The position numbers and the translations under genes were made by a program. The notes beneath the pieces are model-generated. The model ran no database searches, had not been told where the DNA came from, and saw only the letters and a program-made list of their open reading frames with translations. DNA of 64,000 bases. Origin: Acidisarcina polymorpha (GTDB lineage Bacteria > Acidobacteriota > Terriglobia > Terriglobales > Acidobacteriaceae). Of this stretch, positions 50,759-60,140 are shown piece after piece. The stretch lies in assembly GCF_003330725.1 (NCBI RefSeq), contig NZ_CP030840.1:4588001-4652000 (forward strand), read 5' to 3'. How positions within the stretch are numbered: position 1 is the stretch's first letter; each line of letters begins with the position of its first letter.

Positions 50759-52198
50759 TCACTTCTTTTCTGGTGGACATTGACCCACAGGAAGATCAAT
50801 GCAACAGCGCGCGCCCTCGGTGGCAGCTTTATCGAAGAAGATGCGACCGCCGCACCGGTCAATCGCGAGTTTCGCGATGGACAACCCCAACCCTGAGCCA
50901 CTGCTGAGTTGAGTGTCCGGGTTCCGACTGGTGAAGAAGCGGTCGAAGATACGTTCATGCTCGCCCGCCTGTATTCCAGGTCCTGAGTCCGCAATGCACA
51001 CCCGCTCGGCAGGCTTGGATTCGAGCGTCGCGCTTGAGTAGGCAATCTGAAGACGTGATCCTGGCGGACTGAACTTGATGGCATTGTGAAGTACATTCAG
51101 GATCGCTGCCCTTACAAAGCTGCGGTCGGCACACACTGGAACCTCAGGATGGCCGTCGTGATCCTCCGACACAGATACGCGACGTTCTTCGATGACCACC
51201 TCAAGCAGCTTTAAAATCTCGTGAACCAGTTCAGGAAGGGAAACCAGCTCTTCCGTTTCACCTACCTGTCGAGCTTCTGTTCGGGCCAGAATTAGAAGAC
51301 CGTCTATGGTTTGATTGAGCCGTATCGTCTCCTCAAGCATGCTGCTGACCGTCTCGCGAAACTCGTCGGCTCCCGGATTGCGTTCAAGAGCCAACTCCCC
51401 GGTGGTTCGAACAGACGCTAAGGGCGTCCGAAGTTCGTGCGCGGCATCCGCAGTAAACCGCTGCAACTCGGCAAAGGCCCTCTCAAGACGACCCAGCAGA
51501 TGGTTGAACACGCGAGCCATGCGCCCGAGTTCATCATCCGGATTTTCGACGGTAAGACGTTCATGCAGGTTCTTTGAGGTTATGCTCTCCGCCCTCTCTG
51601 TCATTTCATCCAGCGGACTGAGCGCCTTTCGCGCAATTCCGTATCCGGCAAAAGCTGCTGCTATCAATGCGATGGGCAGGCCGAGCAGCAGAACGAAAGT
51701 GAACTGAAGCATCCGGCTTTCGAGAGAGCTGAGACGATATCCGAGGCGGATCAGCAGCGGATGGCCTTCAACTGGGTGAACGTGGCTTACCAGAAATACG
51801 CGCGATCCATCCGCAAGCTTTGTTGTGCGCTCATTGAAGGAGTTCGTTCCTTCGCTGGGAAATTGGGCTCCATCGAGTGGGAGATTTTTCAAAGTGGAGC
51901 TGCGATAGAGCACTTGCCCGGAGAGATTCTGCACCTCCACCAACCGATCGACAAGCAGACGATTCTGCGGGTGGACAAAGTAATTTTGTTGAAGCTGCAA
52001 TTGGCCTGATGGGTCGAAGAAGAACAAGGCTTCTACCGTTTCGACATCCTGCACGGCGTCGTGATACATCTGCCGTTCAAGAAGCGCAAGTTGAAAAAAG
52101 AAAACTACGCCTAGGTATACCGCCAGAATGAGCGCCAGGACAGCGACGTACCACAATGTCAGGCGCGCCCGAATACTCCTAGACGAGGGCCGTTTCAT
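50759..52198 (-). CDS. Sensor histidine kinase
   Basis: A 479-residue membrane kinase. Two helices (LTLWYVAVLALILAVYLGVV and FTFVLLLGLPIALIAAAFAG) flank a periplasmic sensor of about 150 residues. A HAMP domain follows, then the phospho-acceptor helix FTADAAHELRTPLASVRTTG (His box). The ATPase has LNVLHNAIKFSPPGS (N-box), VCIADSGPGIQAGEHERIFD and SGSGLGLSIAKLAIDRCGGR. It overlaps the response regulator gene (ATGA) and pairs with it. Its divergent neighbour is an RND efflux operon, so it may sense an efflux substrate or envelope stress. That is inference. Confidence 0.93.
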   Translation of the reverse strand: MKRPSSRSIRARLTLWYVAVLALILAVYLGVVFFFQLALLERQMYHDAVQDVETVEALFFFDPSGQLQLQQNYFVHPQNRLLVDRLVEVQNLSGQVLYRSSTLKNLPLDGAQFPSEGTNSFNERTTKLADGSRVFLVSHVHPVEGHPLLIRLGYRLSSLESRMLQFTFVLLLGLPIALIAAAFAGYGIARKALSPLDEMTERAESITSKNLHERLTVENPDDELGRMARVFNHLLGRLERAFAELQRFTADAAHELRTPLASVRTTGELALERNPGADEFRETVSSMLEETIRLNQTIDGLLILARTEARQVGETEELVSLPELVHEILKLLEVVIEERRVSVSEDHDGHPEVPVCADRSFVRAAILNVLHNAIKFSPPGSRLQIAYSSATLESKPAERVCIADSGPGIQAGEHERIFDRFFTSRNPDTQLSSGSGLGLSIAKLAIDRCGGRIFFDKAATEGARCCIDLPVGQCPPEKK

Positions 52199-52902
52199 GG
52201 GCGTGGCTCCCGGAGACTGAATCCAACGCCACGAACCGTATAGAGGAGTTTGGTTTCAAAGGGCTCATCGACCTTCCGGCGCAGTCTGGCCATCTGGACA
52301 TCAATCACATTGTCGATCGGTGTAAAGCGGGAAGTCTCATGCCATACATCACGCGCCAGCATCTCGCGGGACACCGCTCGATTGCGATTCTCGACCAGAT
52401 AGAGGAGGAGGTCGAACTCCTGGTCCGTGAGAGCCAGACTGATTCCCGACCGTTGCGCGCGGCGTAGTGTCAGATCGAGGATCAGGTCAGCCACGGCTAA
52501 AGAGTGCGAAGGCGCAGTGGGCTGACCTCTGCGAAGCAATGCCTCGACACGTGCCATCAATTCAGAGAATGCAAACGGCTTCCCGAGATAGTCGTCGGCT
52601 CCTTCACGCAATCCTTGCACACGCTCTTCCAATTCGTTGTGAGAGGTGAGTACCAAAATTCTCAGATCAAGCGCCTGCTCTCTAAGCTGTCTAAGAACTT
52701 CCAGGCCGCCGCGTCCCGGCAGGTTGAGATCGAGGACGAGCAAGTCGGGACGAAAACTGAAGACAACAAAGAATCCCTCTTCTCCGCTGGAAGCCACTTG
52801 CACGTCGTATCCACGCTCATCAAACCCTTCACGTAGGGATCTAGCCATCTTCTTGTCATCCTCGACAATAAGGATTCGCTGACGAGGGGAAGCAGTAGAC
52901 AA
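52195..52902 (-). CDS. OmpR/PhoB-type response regulator
   Basis: A 235-residue regulator. The receiver has ILIVEDDKKMARSLREGF, the phosphorylated Asp in LLVLDLNLPGRGGLEVLRQL and the Lys in GKPFAFSELMARVEAL. The winged helix reads LTDQEFDLLLYLVENRNRAV and FTPIDNVIDVQMARLRRKVD. I place the start at TTG because AAAGGAG lies seven bases upstream. An ATG eight codons earlier has no such site. The stop overlaps the kinase start. Three 10-bp direct repeats upstream of its gene are a likely binding site. Confidence 0.9.
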   Translation of the reverse strand: MSTASPRQRILIVEDDKKMARSLREGFDERGYDVQVASSGEEGFFVVFSFRPDLLVLDLNLPGRGGLEVLRQLREQALDLRILVLTSHNELEERVQGLREGADDYLGKPFAFSELMARVEALLRRGQPTAPSHSLAVADLILDLTLRRAQRSGISLALTDQEFDLLLYLVENRNRAVSREMLARDVWHETSRFTPIDNVIDVQMARLRRKVDEPFETKLLYTVRGVGFSLREPRP

Positions 52903-52943
52903 AGTGAGACTCCTTTGAGCAATCATGGGCTTTGACTGCCGCA

Positions 52944-52957
52944 CGGCACAAGTGCCG
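52944..52957. promoter_or_regulatory. Palindrome in the two-component/efflux intergenic region
   Basis: CGGCAC AA GTGCCG, a 6-bp inverted repeat with a 2-bp centre, lies just upstream of the response regulator gene and about 10 bases from the three direct repeats. It may be a dimeric operator or part of a short hairpin in the regulator mRNA leader. Confidence 0.4.
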
Positions 52958-52965
52958 CACACGGC

Positions 52966-52995
52966 ATGTCAGGAAATGTAAGGCAATGTCAGGAA
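52966..52995. promoter_or_regulatory. Three tandem 10-bp direct repeats, candidate response-regulator box
   Basis: ATGTCAGGAA, ATGTAAGGCA and ATGTCAGGAA follow each other without gaps; the middle copy differs at two positions. OmpR/PhoB-type regulators bind direct repeats spaced by about one helical turn. The repeats lie between the response regulator and the efflux operon, 64 bases from the regulator TTG and 250 bases from the efflux fusion-protein ATG. Confidence 0.6.
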
Positions 52996-53049
52996 TCTAT
53001 GTGGTGAACTCGTGTCAAGGCGAGACGTATCGCCGTTCAGGAGTTGACC

Positions 53050-53256
53050 ATGTCGGTTGTCAGCGTCGGTATCCGTGCCGGATTATTTTCCTCGAAAGCC
53101 TTGACACCCGAGACTCCTCCAGCTTCGGAGAGAAGCCTTGACATGGACTTTCCCAACATTGCATGCGTAACCTGCTCCGCGGTCGGCGAAACAGCATTGA
53201 CGATGCGACCCCAAGCAATGATCTCCCAAAACAGAAAGATCCACGATGCGCAATAG
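53050..53256 (+). CDS. Possible leader protein upstream of the efflux operon
   Basis: A 68-codon frame with CAGGAG six bases before its ATG. It ends in a TAG that overlaps the start of the membrane fusion protein gene by 11 bases, which would allow translational coupling. The sequence (MSVVSVGIRAGLFSSKALTP and a later FPNIACVTCSAVGETAL part) matches nothing that I know and has no signal or helix of note. It may be non-coding. The ribosome site and coupling geometry are the only support. Confidence 0.35.
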   Translation: MSVVSVGIRAGLFSSKALTPETPPASERSLDMDFPNIACVTCSAVGETALTMRPQAMISQNRKIHDAQ

Positions 53257-54487
53257 GCGCTTGATACCTATCACCGTCTGTTGTCTTGTCGTGATTGCCA
53301 TTGGGATTGCTTTCATGCGCCACCGGCGCTCTGACGAAACCCCCGATGCGGATGGTTCGCGTCCGGCACCCGCGGTGTCGGTAGCGACGGCGGAGGTGGG
53401 ACGGATTGCGAACGAACTCACTGTCGCAGGCGTGTTTCAGCCGTTCCAGGAGATCGACGTTCACGGGAAGGTCTCCGGTTATATCCGTCACATCTACGTC
53501 GATATTGGTGATCGAGTCCGCCAGGGTCAGACTCTAGCTGTGCTTGAGGTTCCTGAGTTGCAGGCAGAGGTGGCCGGCGCCCAAGCCGGCGTTACTCAGA
53601 CAGAGCAGAACATCACACGCCTAAAGAATGAGGTCTCGCGGGAGGAGGCCGGCTACGCCGCTGTTCACGCGAACTATGTGAGGCTTAAACAGGCCTTCGA
53701 TCTACAACCAGGTCTGGTAGCAGCGCAGGAGCTAGACGACGCCCGCGCCAAAGATCTGGCGGCAGCGGCCCAGGTAGACGCGGCTAAGTCCGCAGTTGCT
53801 GCAGCGCAAGGGCAACTTGGCGTTTCTCGTGCCGAAAACCTCCGCGTTTCCAGCATGGAGCAGTACGCAACAATCACCGCCCCTTACAGCGGTGTCGTCA
53901 CCATGCGCTACGCGGATACCGGCGCGCTAATTCCGGCTGGCACTGCTGAAGGTTTGAATCAGGCCGTGGTAAGACTGGCCCAAAGCGACGTGCTTCGCCT
54001 GCGGATGCCGGTGCCGGAAAGGGACGTTCCGATGGTTCACGAGGGTTCGACGGTGATGGTGCATGTGCAAGCAACTGGTCAATCATTTTCCGGCACTGTG
54101 GTCCGGTTCACCCGCGACGTATCGAATTCAACGCGCACCATGTTGACGGAGGTTGACGTCAAGAACCCAAGCCTGACCTTGACTCCGGGCATGTATGCGG
54201 ATGTGACGTTCAATCTGGAGGAAAAGGACAACGCGCTGATCGTTCCGGCCAGCGCCATCATTCAAGGCGACCAACCTTCGGTGATGCTTGTAGACAGTGG
54301 CAACCATGTTCAAAAGCGCCCAGTCGTCCTTGGAATTGCCAGCGCTAACGCCCAGGAGATCACTTCGGGACTTCAGTCAGGAGACCGGGTCATCATCGGT
54401 GGGCTCTCTACGCTTCAGATTGGCGAAGCGGTAAAGCCTCAGCCCGCCCCCAGCGATCTTGCCAACTACCAGAAGGGCGCCCAGTAG
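53246..54487 (+). CDS. RND efflux periplasmic adaptor (membrane fusion protein)
   Basis: A 413-residue adaptor. It has a single N-terminal membrane anchor (LIPITVCCLVVIAIGIAF), not a lipobox. The HlyD-type lipoyl half-motifs are IDVHGKVSGYIRHIYVDIGD and YATITAPYSGVVTMRYADTG, flanking a helical hairpin (QTEQNITRLKNEVSREEAGY). The beta-barrel part (VTFNLEEKDNALIVPASAI) ends the protein. It links the inner-membrane pump and outer-membrane channel across the periplasm. Its stop is three bases before the pump gene. Confidence 0.93.
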   Translation: MRNRRLIPITVCCLVVIAIGIAFMRHRRSDETPDADGSRPAPAVSVATAEVGRIANELTVAGVFQPFQEIDVHGKVSGYIRHIYVDIGDRVRQGQTLAVLEVPELQAEVAGAQAGVTQTEQNITRLKNEVSREEAGYAAVHANYVRLKQAFDLQPGLVAAQELDDARAKDLAAAAQVDAAKSAVAAAQGQLGVSRAENLRVSSMEQYATITAPYSGVVTMRYADTGALIPAGTAEGLNQAVVRLAQSDVLRLRMPVPERDVPMVHEGSTVMVHVQATGQSFSGTVVRFTRDVSNSTRTMLTEVDVKNPSLTLTPGMYADVTFNLEEKDNALIVPASAIIQGDQPSVMLVDSGNHVQKRPVVLGIASANAQEITSGLQSGDRVIIGGLSTLQIGEAVKPQPAPSDLANYQKGAQ

Positions 54488-54490
54488 TTT

Positions 54491-57400
54491 ATGTCCTCCT
54501 TTGCGATCCGTTATCCGTTTTTCATCCTGATGGTTTGCCTTTCCAGCATCGTTGTGGGCGTTGCCGCGATCACAAATATGCCGGTGGATTTGTTCCCACC
54601 TGTCAAGATTCCTGTCGTTGTAGTCGCTACCTTCTACTCCGGTATGCCGCCTGAGCAGATTGAGTCCGATATCACGGATAGTGATGAGCGCTTCTTCACG
54701 CTGGGGAGCAATATCGACCATATCGAATCCCGCTCGATGAGCGGCGTCAGCCTTATCAAGATTTACTTCCAGCCTGGCACCGATCCGACGGCTGCCGTCA
54801 GCAATATCTCGAATCTTGCGATGGCTAACTTACGTCGCCTTCCACCGGGAACCCTGCCGCCCGTCGTTCTGAGCTTTGACGCGGCGAATCTTCCTGTCTG
54901 TCTGATCACCCTGAAGGGTGCGGGAATGAACCAGACGCAACTCAAAGATGCAGCGCAGTTCAACGTGCGCAATCAGGTTGCAAACGTCCCAGGTGCTTCC
55001 GTTCCTCAGCCCTATGGAGGAACGTACCGGCAGATCATGGTGTACGTCGATCCGCTCAAGCTGCAGGCCTCGCAGCTTGGCGTCATGGACGTCGTTCACA
55101 GCATCAACGACTCCAATTTGATTCTGCCGGCCGGCGATGTCCGCATTGGGCCAAAGGACTACAACATCTATGCGAATAGCCAAGTCGCAACCCCAAATGA
55201 TGTCAACAGCATTCCCCTCAAGACTGTGGGCAATGCTTCTATCCTCGTGGGCGACGTAGGCCATGCGGTCGATGGAGGACAGTTCCAGACCAACATCGTT
55301 CGCGTCGATGGCCAGCACTCCGTCTACATTCCGGTGCTCAAGCAGGGAGGTGGCGCAAACACCATCACTATTGTCGATGGCATTCGGAAAGCAACGGCCC
55401 ATCTGCTTGATATCCCAGCAAATCTCAAGACTGCCGTTGTCTTTGACCAGTCAGTGTTTGTGAAGACGGCGATCAAGAACGTAATCAGTGAGGGCGCAAT
55501 AGGACTCTGTCTCACCGGCATCATGATCTTGCTGTTCCTCGGTAACGTGCGCGCCACGATTGCTGTGCTGCTGTCTATCCCAATCTCCTGCATCGCCACA
55601 TTTCTCGTCTTGAACGCTTTTGGGAACTCGATCAACACGATGGTTCTGGGCGGTATGGCGCTCGTTCTCTCGCGATTGATCGACAACTCCGTCGTTGTGC
55701 TGGAGAACATCTTCCGTCACTTTGAGATGGGCGAAGACAGCATCAAGGCGTCCGAGGAAGGCGGAAAGGAGGTTGCACTGGCCGTTTTGGCAGCGACCTT
55801 CAGCACTGCCATTGTGTTTTTCCCGGTCGTCTTGCTCACCGGCGTCAGTAAGTATCTCTTCACTGCTCTAGCTCTGGCAGTGGTCATCGCGCTCTTCTGC
55901 TCTTATGTCGTCGCGATGACTGTCGTGCCGCTGTTTTGCTCGAAGTTCATCAAGGAGACAGGGCACGGCACGGAACATGAATCCGCCCAAGCCGACGATC
56001 CAATCCCGGAGCATATGCGCGGAAGTCATGCGCCCAAGAACTTGTTCGCAAGGATCGTCTACCGCTTCAATGAGGCGTTCGGTTGGTTGCAGACCCGTTA
56101 CGACAGTGCAATTCATTATTGTCTCGGGAAGCCGGCGCTCGTGGTCATAGTGTTCTCGGCGTTCGTGCTTCTGAGTTTTGCACTTTCTCCATTCCTGGGA
56201 CACGCATACTTCCCGCGTACCGATCCCGGACAGTTCGTCATCAGTGTCAAGGCCCCGTCGGGGACTCGCATCGAATTGACGGACCAGTACATCTCGCGGG
56301 TTGAGAATGACATCCGCGCAGTTGTTGACGCAAAAGATCTAAACATGATCGTGTCCAACATCGGAGTGACTCCTGATCTTTCCGCTGTTTACACGCCCAA
56401 TTCGGGGATGCACACCGCCTTTGTACAGGTCAGCTTAAAGGAAGACCACAGCCTCAGCAGCTTCGAGTACATGAAGCGTGTACGGGCAAAACTGGCCTCG
56501 GACCTTCCCGAAGTTCAGACATATTTCCAGTCTGGCGGATTGGTGGATTCCATCGTGAACCAAGGTTTGCCTGCCCCCTTTGACATCCAGGTAAGCAGCA
56601 ACAATATGGAAGGTGGGTATCAGGTCGCGCAGCAACTTGCGCAAAAATTGCGAGCCCTTCACGGGGTCAGTGACGTACTAATTCCGCAGGATATCGACTA
56701 TCCAGGGCTGGCCCTTGACATCGATCGTCAGCAAGCAAGCCTGGAAGGATTGACCCCAAAGACGATCGTGGACAGTGTCATTACGGCGATGACATCGAAC
56801 GGACAGGTTGCGCCAAGCTACTGGATCGACCCTAAGAGCGGCAACAACTACATGCTGACGGTGCAATATCCCGAAACGCAGGTTCAGACTTTGAACGACT
56901 TCAAACAGATCCCGCTGAGGTCAGCAGATGGCAAGAATACGACACCGCTCGAATCCGTTGCCTCCATCAAATCGATCAATACGCCAACCGAGGTAGACCA
57001 CTACCAACTCCGCAGGGTCTTCGATGTGTATGTCATGCCCAAATTAGAAAATCTTTCGAGCATCAGCGGTGACGTTCAGAAGATCGTGAAAGATGCGAAT
57101 CCGCCGCATGGCACGGTGTTGACTGTACGGGGTTCAGTCAACAATATGAACGAATCGTTCAAATCATTCGCCATCGGGCTCATCCTGTCCATTGTCCTCG
57201 TCTTTCTAATCCTTATGGCGCAGTTCGCATCTTTCGTCGATCCTTTCATCATCCTGTTGGCTATTCCTCCCGGCATTTCCGGTGTGATCCTGTTCCTGCT
57301 CGCCACGCACACCACGCTGAACATCATGAGCTTGATGGGGGTTCTTATGATGACCGGCATTGTCGTATCTGACAGCATCCTGATCGTCGAATTCGTCGGC

Positions 57401-57697
57401 CAGTTGCGCGGCCAGGGACTGAAGCTGGAAGAGGCGATCATTACGGCCTGCAAGGTTCGCTTGCGTCCGATCCTCATGACTACGTTGGCAACCGTGCTCG
57501 GCCTCATACCGATGGCGCTGGCGCTTGAGGCCGGAAGCGAGCAGTACGCTCCTCTGGCTCGTGCGATTCTTGGAGGCCTGACTGTCTCCGGTATCGTGAC
57601 GGCCTTTCTGGTGCCGAGCGCATACCTGCTGATCCATCGCCGGATTGAAGAGCGAAACGAAAGGGCCACGGCAAACCCGGCGGAGGCTCACGCATGA
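54491..57697 (+). CDS. RND efflux transporter, inner-membrane pump
   Basis: A 1068-residue AcrB-family pump with 12 expected helices. The N-terminal helix is FFILMVCLSSIVVGVAAITN. TM4 carries the proton-relay region LVLSRLIDNSVVVLENIFRH, where one Asp is present instead of the usual Asp pair. TM9 to TM12 include MSLMGVLMMTGIVVSDSILI and RPILMTTLATVLGLIPMALA. The periplasmic loops have VDLFPPVKIPVVVVATFYSG, a pore-domain start. The gene is between adaptor and TolC-like channel, overlapping the latter (ATGA), so the whole pump is one operon. Drug or metal substrate is not evident. Confidence 0.94.
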   Translation: MSSFAIRYPFFILMVCLSSIVVGVAAITNMPVDLFPPVKIPVVVVATFYSGMPPEQIESDITDSDERFFTLGSNIDHIESRSMSGVSLIKIYFQPGTDPTAAVSNISNLAMANLRRLPPGTLPPVVLSFDAANLPVCLITLKGAGMNQTQLKDAAQFNVRNQVANVPGASVPQPYGGTYRQIMVYVDPLKLQASQLGVMDVVHSINDSNLILPAGDVRIGPKDYNIYANSQVATPNDVNSIPLKTVGNASILVGDVGHAVDGGQFQTNIVRVDGQHSVYIPVLKQGGGANTITIVDGIRKATAHLLDIPANLKTAVVFDQSVFVKTAIKNVISEGAIGLCLTGIMILLFLGNVRATIAVLLSIPISCIATFLVLNAFGNSINTMVLGGMALVLSRLIDNSVVVLENIFRHFEMGEDSIKASEEGGKEVALAVLAATFSTAIVFFPVVLLTGVSKYLFTALALAVVIALFCSYVVAMTVVPLFCSKFIKETGHGTEHESAQADDPIPEHMRGSHAPKNLFARIVYRFNEAFGWLQTRYDSAIHYCLGKPALVVIVFSAFVLLSFALSPFLGHAYFPRTDPGQFVISVKAPSGTRIELTDQYISRVENDIRAVVDAKDLNMIVSNIGVTPDLSAVYTPNSGMHTAFVQVSLKEDHSLSSFEYMKRVRAKLASDLPEVQTYFQSGGLVDSIVNQGLPAPFDIQVSSNNMEGGYQVAQQLAQKLRALHGVSDVLIPQDIDYPGLALDIDRQQASLEGLTPKTIVDSVITAMTSNGQVAPSYWIDPKSGNNYMLTVQYPETQVQTLNDFKQIPLRSADGKNTTPLESVASIKSINTPTEVDHYQLRRVFDVYVMPKLENLSSISGDVQKIVKDANPPHGTVLTVRGSVNNMNESFKSFAIGLILSIVLVFLILMAQFASFVDPFIILLAIPPGISGVILFLLATHTTLNIMSLMGVLMMTGIVVSDSILIVEFVGQLRGQGLKLEEAIITACKVRLRPILMTTLATVLGLIPMALALEAGSEQYAPLARAILGGLTVSGIVTAFLVPSAYLLIHRRIEERNERATANPAEAHA

Positions 57698-59145
57698 GAT
57701 CTTCTTTTAGAAGCCTCACAGTTGCTACGACCTTCGCATTCGCTCCTCTGGTGATGTCTGCCCAGCGGGGAAATTCCCCGCCCGCACCCGAGTTCGTGGC
57801 GCTCAACCTGTCATCCCCTCCACCGAGTTCAGTTCAGACGACAACACCGAACTCTGAACAGTCGAGGAAACAGCCCCCTCCGCTTGTCAATCCCGACACC
57901 CCGACGGTTTCGATCACACGTTCAGACGCGGAGCGCTTAGCACTCAAGAACAATCCCCGTATCACTGCAAGCCAACTCCTGGCCCTTGCTGCCGGACAGG
58001 TCACGCGGGAGACTCGTTCGGCCGCCCTGCCGCAGGTCACTGGCTATCTCACTGGCGAAGGTGCCGAAGACGCGAGTCGCATCGGTGCCGGTGCAGGGCT
58101 CACTTCCTCACGGCTCTACTCGCACTTCGGCGCGGGTGGTACTCTCTCGCAACTCATTACGGACTTCGGCCATACGCGCTTTCTCGTAGCCACCAACAAA
58201 CTCCAGCAGCAAGCACAAAATCAAACCACTCTCGCCACGCAACAAGATGTTCTCCTGGCTACGGACCAAGCCTTCTACCGTCTGGTAGATGCCCAGTCAC
58301 TCCTGGATGTCGCTAACGCTACGGTGAGCGCCCGGGGAGATGTTCAGAACCTGACTTCGGCTCTAACCAAATCCGCGCTCAAAAGCAATCTCGACCTCAA
58401 CATAGCCTCCGCTGACCTCTCGCAATCGCAGTTGCTCGAACTCGACGCCGAAAATGCTGTAGCCTCTGCAAGTGCCATGCTCGCCGCTCTTCTCGCGTCC
58501 CCGCCAGAGACACTCTACAAAGCCATCGAAGACCCAGACCGGGCGGCTCCGCCCCCGCCCGAGACTTCCAGCACTGCTGTCATCACTGCTGCCGCAGAAA
58601 TGGAACGGCCAGACTTGAAAAGCCTCAAGCTCAACGCCGAGTCTTTCCGGAAACTCGCCAAAGCCCAGTTCCTACAGCATCTTCCCAACATCACTGCCCA
58701 GGGAACGGGCGGCATCACTCCGGCGGGGCCTGCCGGTGTCTATGTGCCAGACTGGTACGCCGCTGGCGGCGTAAACCTCACTCTTCCGGCCTTTACCGGC
58801 TTCCGTATCACCGCCCAAACCCAGGAAGCCAGGCTCCGCGCGAAAGCAACAGAACAACAAGCCCGCGAGCTAACGGACAACATAGCCCGCGACGTCCGCG
58901 TCGCCATACTCAATGCCCAAACCGCATTTCGCCGTATAGCAGTCGCCGACGAATTCCGGCGCCAGACTGCTCAAGCTCTTGCCCTGGCGCAAACCCGCTA
59001 TAAGTTAGGTCTTAGTTCGATCGTTGAGCTTTCGCAGGCGCAGCTCCAATCCACCCAGGCTGCAGTGGCCGCCGTCAACGCACGATACGACTATCTGCTT
59101 GCGCTACGAACGCTAGACTACGCCCGCGGTCAACTCACTCCGTAG
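57694..59145 (+). CDS. TolC-family outer membrane efflux channel
   Basis: A 483-residue outer-membrane factor. A signal peptide (LTVATTFAFAPLVMSAQRG) is followed by a Pro/Ser-rich linker (PPPSSVQTTTPNSEQSRKQP), then two OEP repeats rich in heptad helices. Examples are SRKLAL-type ALKNNPRITASQLLALAAGQ and TEQQARELTDNIARDVRVAI, plus YKLGLSSIVELSQAQLQSTQ. The layout is typical of TolC/OprM. It completes the tripartite pump. The region after its stop has a short hairpin. Confidence 0.92.
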   Translation: MRSSFRSLTVATTFAFAPLVMSAQRGNSPPAPEFVALNLSSPPPSSVQTTTPNSEQSRKQPPPLVNPDTPTVSITRSDAERLALKNNPRITASQLLALAAGQVTRETRSAALPQVTGYLTGEGAEDASRIGAGAGLTSSRLYSHFGAGGTLSQLITDFGHTRFLVATNKLQQQAQNQTTLATQQDVLLATDQAFYRLVDAQSLLDVANATVSARGDVQNLTSALTKSALKSNLDLNIASADLSQSQLLELDAENAVASASAMLAALLASPPETLYKAIEDPDRAAPPPPETSSTAVITAAAEMERPDLKSLKLNAESFRKLAKAQFLQHLPNITAQGTGGITPAGPAGVYVPDWYAAGGVNLTLPAFTGFRITAQTQEARLRAKATEQQARELTDNIARDVRVAILNAQTAFRRIAVADEFRRQTAQALALAQTRYKLGLSSIVELSQAQLQSTQAAVAAVNARYDYLLALRTLDYARGQLTP

Positions 59146-59540
59146 GAGTCTGATGATTCAGTCGCGACTTTAGCCTGCGAGGCCAGAGATCAGGATTGAA
59201 CGAATCCTGTTTGCTAGAGACTTCCTGGAAAACTCCAGGCTGTCGTGAGCTTTCAGACCCGCGAACTCAATGCCGCTGATGATTGGCTGTCATTAAGAAG
59301 CCTCATCCTAGCAAAACTCCCGGGTGCAGCTTTCGAAGCGCGGTTTCTGTTCGCTCAACTGACGACCCAGACCGCAGGTGCAGCGCCAGCACGGCAGACT
59401 GCCGCACGCTGACTGTTTTCGGTTTATGCGCCCGCAGAGTTTCATCGGCGACGACTCGGCCAACTATCATTCTGACGAGGTGCAATGAGCCGGCCAAAAA
59501 CACGACTCCTCAGAAGCGGTCAGTCAAGTGAAATTGGCAT
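59146..59540. other. Non-coding gap between convergent efflux and kinase/sigma operons
   Basis: About 395 bases. A 7-bp hairpin, CAGGATT loop GAACG AATCCTG at 59191-59209 followed by TTTGCT, may end the efflux transcript. A second short stem, CCTGGA loop AAAC TCCAGG, lies near 59226. Frames of 66 to 82 codons on both strands lack ribosome sites and known motifs, so I call no gene. Confidence 0.5.
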
Positions 59541-60125
59541 TCATGATTCTAAGCGTGCTTGTGCACTGCCGATCTCGTTCCTGAGCCAGGCTTTCGCTAA
59601 TTTCAAATCACGGTTGACCGTGGCAGTCGAAACCCCTAAGACAATAGCGGTTTCTGCGGCGTTCATTCCGCCGAAGTATGTCAATTCGATAAGGCGCCCC
59701 TTGCGCGCGTCCTGCTCTGTCAATCGCGACAAGGCAAAGTCAAGTGATAACACGTCGAGATCCATGGGCGGTTGAATTTGAAGCAGGTCGTCTAACTCAA
59801 TCCTCTTCGCACCGCTTCCTCGCTTGATCCTTCTGCTGGATCGCGCGTGCTCTACCAGAATGCGTCTCATGGTGATGGCGGCAATGGCCAGAAAGTGAGC
59901 GCGATCTACCCAGTCAGTTGTTTCATCGAATAATCTGAGATAAGCCTCGTGAACCAGGGCCGTAGCCTGAAGCGTATGTTCGCCGCGCTCACGACGCATA
60001 TAGTTCGCGGCCAACGAATGAAGTTGCTCGTACACTAAGGGCAAGAGCTGGTTCAATGCGTCAGAGTCGCCAGAGCGGCATGCATGCAACAGCCGGGTTA
60101 CCTGCGAGGTTGACTCCGCCATCAT
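59541..60125 (-). CDS. ECF sigma factor of the kinase-linked type
   Basis: A 194-residue sigma factor (the Sig-70_X6 or ECF43-like kind usually linked to Ser/Thr kinases). Region 2 contains LLPLVYEQLHSLAANYMRRE, HTLQATALVHEAYLRLFDET and DRAHFLAIAAITMRRILVEH. Region 4 has ELTYFGGMNAAETAIVLGVS and TATVNRDLKLAKAWLRNEI. This motif set is frequent in Acidobacteria and Planctomycetes. The gene starts 16 bases after the kinase stop, so both are in one operon, with the kinase first. No anti-sigma factor is near, so phosphorylation is the likely control. That is inference from known systems. Confidence 0.92.
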   Translation of the reverse strand: MMAESTSQVTRLLHACRSGDSDALNQLLPLVYEQLHSLAANYMRRERGEHTLQATALVHEAYLRLFDETTDWVDRAHFLAIAAITMRRILVEHARSSRRIKRGSGAKRIELDDLLQIQPPMDLDVLSLDFALSRLTEQDARKGRLIELTYFGGMNAAETAIVLGVSTATVNRDLKLAKAWLRNEIGSAQARLES

Positions 60126-60140
60126 GAAAGCCTTCTCTGA

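Noticed and set aside
59303-59503. 66-codon frame between the efflux and sigma genes
   Set aside because: No ribosome site or motif; frames on both strands are equally open.
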